A stretch of DNA of 64,000 bases from Streptomyces meridianus (GTDB taxonomy: Bacteria; Actinomycetota; Actinomycetes; Streptomycetales; Streptomycetaceae): contig NZ_JAMQGM010000045.1 of assembly GCF_023703325.1 (NCBI RefSeq), forward strand, positions 62,001 to 126,000, read 5' to 3'. How positions within the stretch are numbered: the first letter of the stretch is position 1; the number at the start of each line of letters is the position of its first letter. The position numbers and the translations under genes are program-made. The notes under the pieces were generated by a model that was given only the letters and a program-made list of their open reading frames with translations, had not been told where the DNA came from and ran no database searches. Positions 62,674 through 64,000 of this stretch are shown here, piece by piece.

Positions 62674-63355
62674 GACCTCTCTGATAATGATCATGTGGTT
62701 GGTCGTGGTGAGCTGACGTATGTGGCGTGGGAACGCATAGCGCCCCTGCTGCCAGGTGTTGATGGTCGTGGGCGGCCGTGGCGGGATCATCGGCAGGTGA
62801 TCAACGGGGTGTTGTGGCGGTTGCGGACGGGTGCTCCGTGGCGTGACCTGCCGGAACGCTATGGGCCGTGGCAGATGGTCTACGAGCGGTTCGCCCGCTG
62901 GGAGGCGGACGGAACCTGGGCCCGCCCGCTGGAGCAGGCCCAGGTCCGGGACGACTCCGTCGGGGCTGTGGATGGACCGTGTCGGTCGACTCCACGATCA
63001 GCCGGGCTCATCAGCACGCCTCCGGCGCCCGTAAAAGGGGGGCGGAGGCGGGGACGAACTGGAAGATCCGGCACGGGCGGCGGCTCGCCAGTCGCTGGGG
63101 CGGTCCCGCGGCGGACTGACCACCAAGGTTCATCTCGCCTGCGACGGCCGGGGCCTGCCCCTGGCCGTCGTCGTCACGCCCGGCAACGTCAACGACTCCA
63201 CCGCATTCGACGCCGTATGGGCGAGTTGCGGGTTCCCCGCGTCGGTTCCGGACGCCCCCGCCGGAAACCTGACGCGGTCCTCGCGGACAAGGCGTACTCC
63301 TCCCGGGCGATCCGCCGCGGCCTGCGCGGGCGAGGCATCCTCGGGAAAGGCGGTG
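62674..63355 (+). pseudogene. IS5-family transposase remnant
   Basis: GELTYVAWERIAPLLP and GRPWRDHRQVINGVLWRLRT open an IS5/IS427-type transposase; near 62965 the frame shifts (WTVSVDSTISRAHQHASGAR continues), and again later (GGLTTKVHLACDGRGLPLAV; DAVLADKAYSSRAIRRGLRG). The end is missing at about 63355, where alkylation-repair sequence begins. At least three shifts, so inactive. Confidence 0.72.
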
Positions 63356-63769
63356 AGGAAGGTGTCGCGCGGCAAGTTCAGCCGACAAGTACTGGGTCAG
63401 TCGGGCGAGGGCGTCGAGAGCCCCGGCCAGGTGCTCGCCGCTGCATAGGTAACGGGCGACATAGTCGGAGTGGGGAGAGTAAATGTGTAGGCCGAAGTCA
63501 TTCGTCACGCCAGCGGCTTCAGGGGTCGGCGGCAACGAGCGCAGCGGAACCTCGAGCGCCTCGGAACCGCTGACCGGAAGATGGGCTCGGAGCGCCTGGC
63601 TGGTGCGGGCGATCCGATCCTTCAACTCAAGCCGAGGAAGGTCGGCGAGCACCTCGCGAATGAATCCCCCTGCATCTAAGTCGGGCAGGACGGCTTGAAC
63701 CTCCCTGCCGATCCGGGTGATGCGATCGGCGTTCAGAGCCCGCTCTTTGAGGGGAACCTTCTTGGCCAT
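63356..63769 (-). pseudogene. DNA alkylation repair protein, N-terminal fragment
   Basis: ATG 63769 (AGGGG upstream). MAKKVPLKERALNADRITRI, FGLHIYSPHSDYVARYLCSG and ALARLTQYLSAELA match the N-terminal half of AlkD-like proteins. The sequence leaves the family near 63360, where the IS5 remnant starts. The central 140 or so residues are absent from both pieces, so DNA was replaced, not just inserted. Confidence 0.65.
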
Positions 63770-63813
63770 GTGCAACCCCTAATGACGGTGCGTCACCAAA
63801 ACACTCGATACGG

Positions 63814-64000
63814 CTACGAATCATCCATCGGTGGGAGCAGGGGGCGGGTTGCACTGTGAAGCGTGCCGCAGCCGTTCGCCCGCACCAGGGGCGACTGCTG
63901 GTTGGGGGATGTACGCTCCGGTGCTGAGGTGCGGAGCATGGGGCCAGTGAGTTCGATGGGCACTCCCAGGCCCTCGAGAAGCTGGACGACCTTGTCGACG
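63814..64000 (-). CDS. Possible C-terminal end of a gene running off the right edge
   Basis: A minus-strand frame open to the window edge, ending at a stop at 63814-63816: KVVQLLEGLGVPIELTGPML then a Ser/Pro-rich tail. Too short to name. Confidence 0.35.
   Translation of the reverse strand, partial: VDKVVQLLEGLGVPIELTGPMLRTSAPERTSPNQQSPLVRANGCGTLHSATRPLLPPMDDS

Noticed and set aside
61339..62790. 483-codon minus-strand frame
   Set aside because: Antisense to the AlbA_2 gene, whose motifs are convincing.

Overview
The window is very GC-rich (coding third positions almost all G or C), with GTG/TTG starts, tight TGA/ATG overlaps, a WhiB factor, DUF317 proteins, and SCO6880- and SCO6881-type transfer proteins. 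It is DNA of a Streptomyces or close relative. It is mostly accessory: a conjugative element or plasmid, or an integrated derivative, loaded with cargo and decaying mobile DNA. No rRNA, tRNA or CRISPR array was seen.

Layout. (1) 1-3.3 kb: a Tn554-type recombination module (end of one tyrosine recombinase, a second Zn-finger tyrosine recombinase broken by a frameshift, and a DUF6262 partner). (2) 3.5-9.4 kb: an MFS transporter, a 47-residue peptide gene, a hairpin, three paralogous HExxH proteins resembling 2-oxoglutarate-dependent peptide beta-hydroxylases, and convergently a stand-alone TrpA-like enzyme with a truncated TrpA-like partner. This is the best candidate for an undescribed (RiPP-like) pathway. 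(3) 9.5-23 kb, minus strand: mating-pair formation genes (VirD4-type coupling protein, VirB4-type ATPase, SCO6880, SCO6881/VirB6-like, single-pass VirB8-like, VirB2-like DUF6112, VirB1-like transglycosylase/NlpC) with small hypotheticals, several lacking canonical starts or frameshifted. (4) 23.4-36.4 kb: orphan DNA methyltransferase, DUF4913, secreted SH3 protein, small conserved element genes, an HxlR/MFS/ATP-grasp cassette, DUF317 and DUF6233 genes, a 33-bp perfect inverted repeat and a DUF317 pseudogene. (5) 35.8-39.8 kb: a 1096-residue secreted protein ending in a NucA/NucB nuclease, facing a possible ComJ-like immunity gene across a bidirectional terminator. (6) 40.3-47.9 kb, minus strand: relaxase, MobC, a membrane protein with peptide repeats, WhiB-like regulator, zinc-finger protein and a replication-type HTH protein. 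(7) 48.6-52.3 kb: XRE regulator, ImmA/IrrE protease, MAB_1171c-like membrane protein and amidase. (8) 52.4-64 kb: an ISL3 remnant fused to a HIT fragment, a large HsdM-like protein with degenerate catalytic motif and C-terminal HEPN-like region, NUDIX genes, an ABC exporter, and a DNA alkylation repair gene split by a Schlafen/AlbA_2 gene plus an IS5 remnant.

How it fits together: the transfer genes (9.5-23 kb) and relaxosome genes (40.8-43.5 kb) could form one conjugation system, with WhiB-like and XRE/ImmA proteins as likely regulators. The genes between and beside them are cargo: peptide modification, a possible peptide ligase with exporter, a nuclease toxin and candidate defence genes. 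Single-base frameshifts recur, so either the element is decaying or the assembly has indel errors. All functional calls are from reading the sequence; no database search was run.
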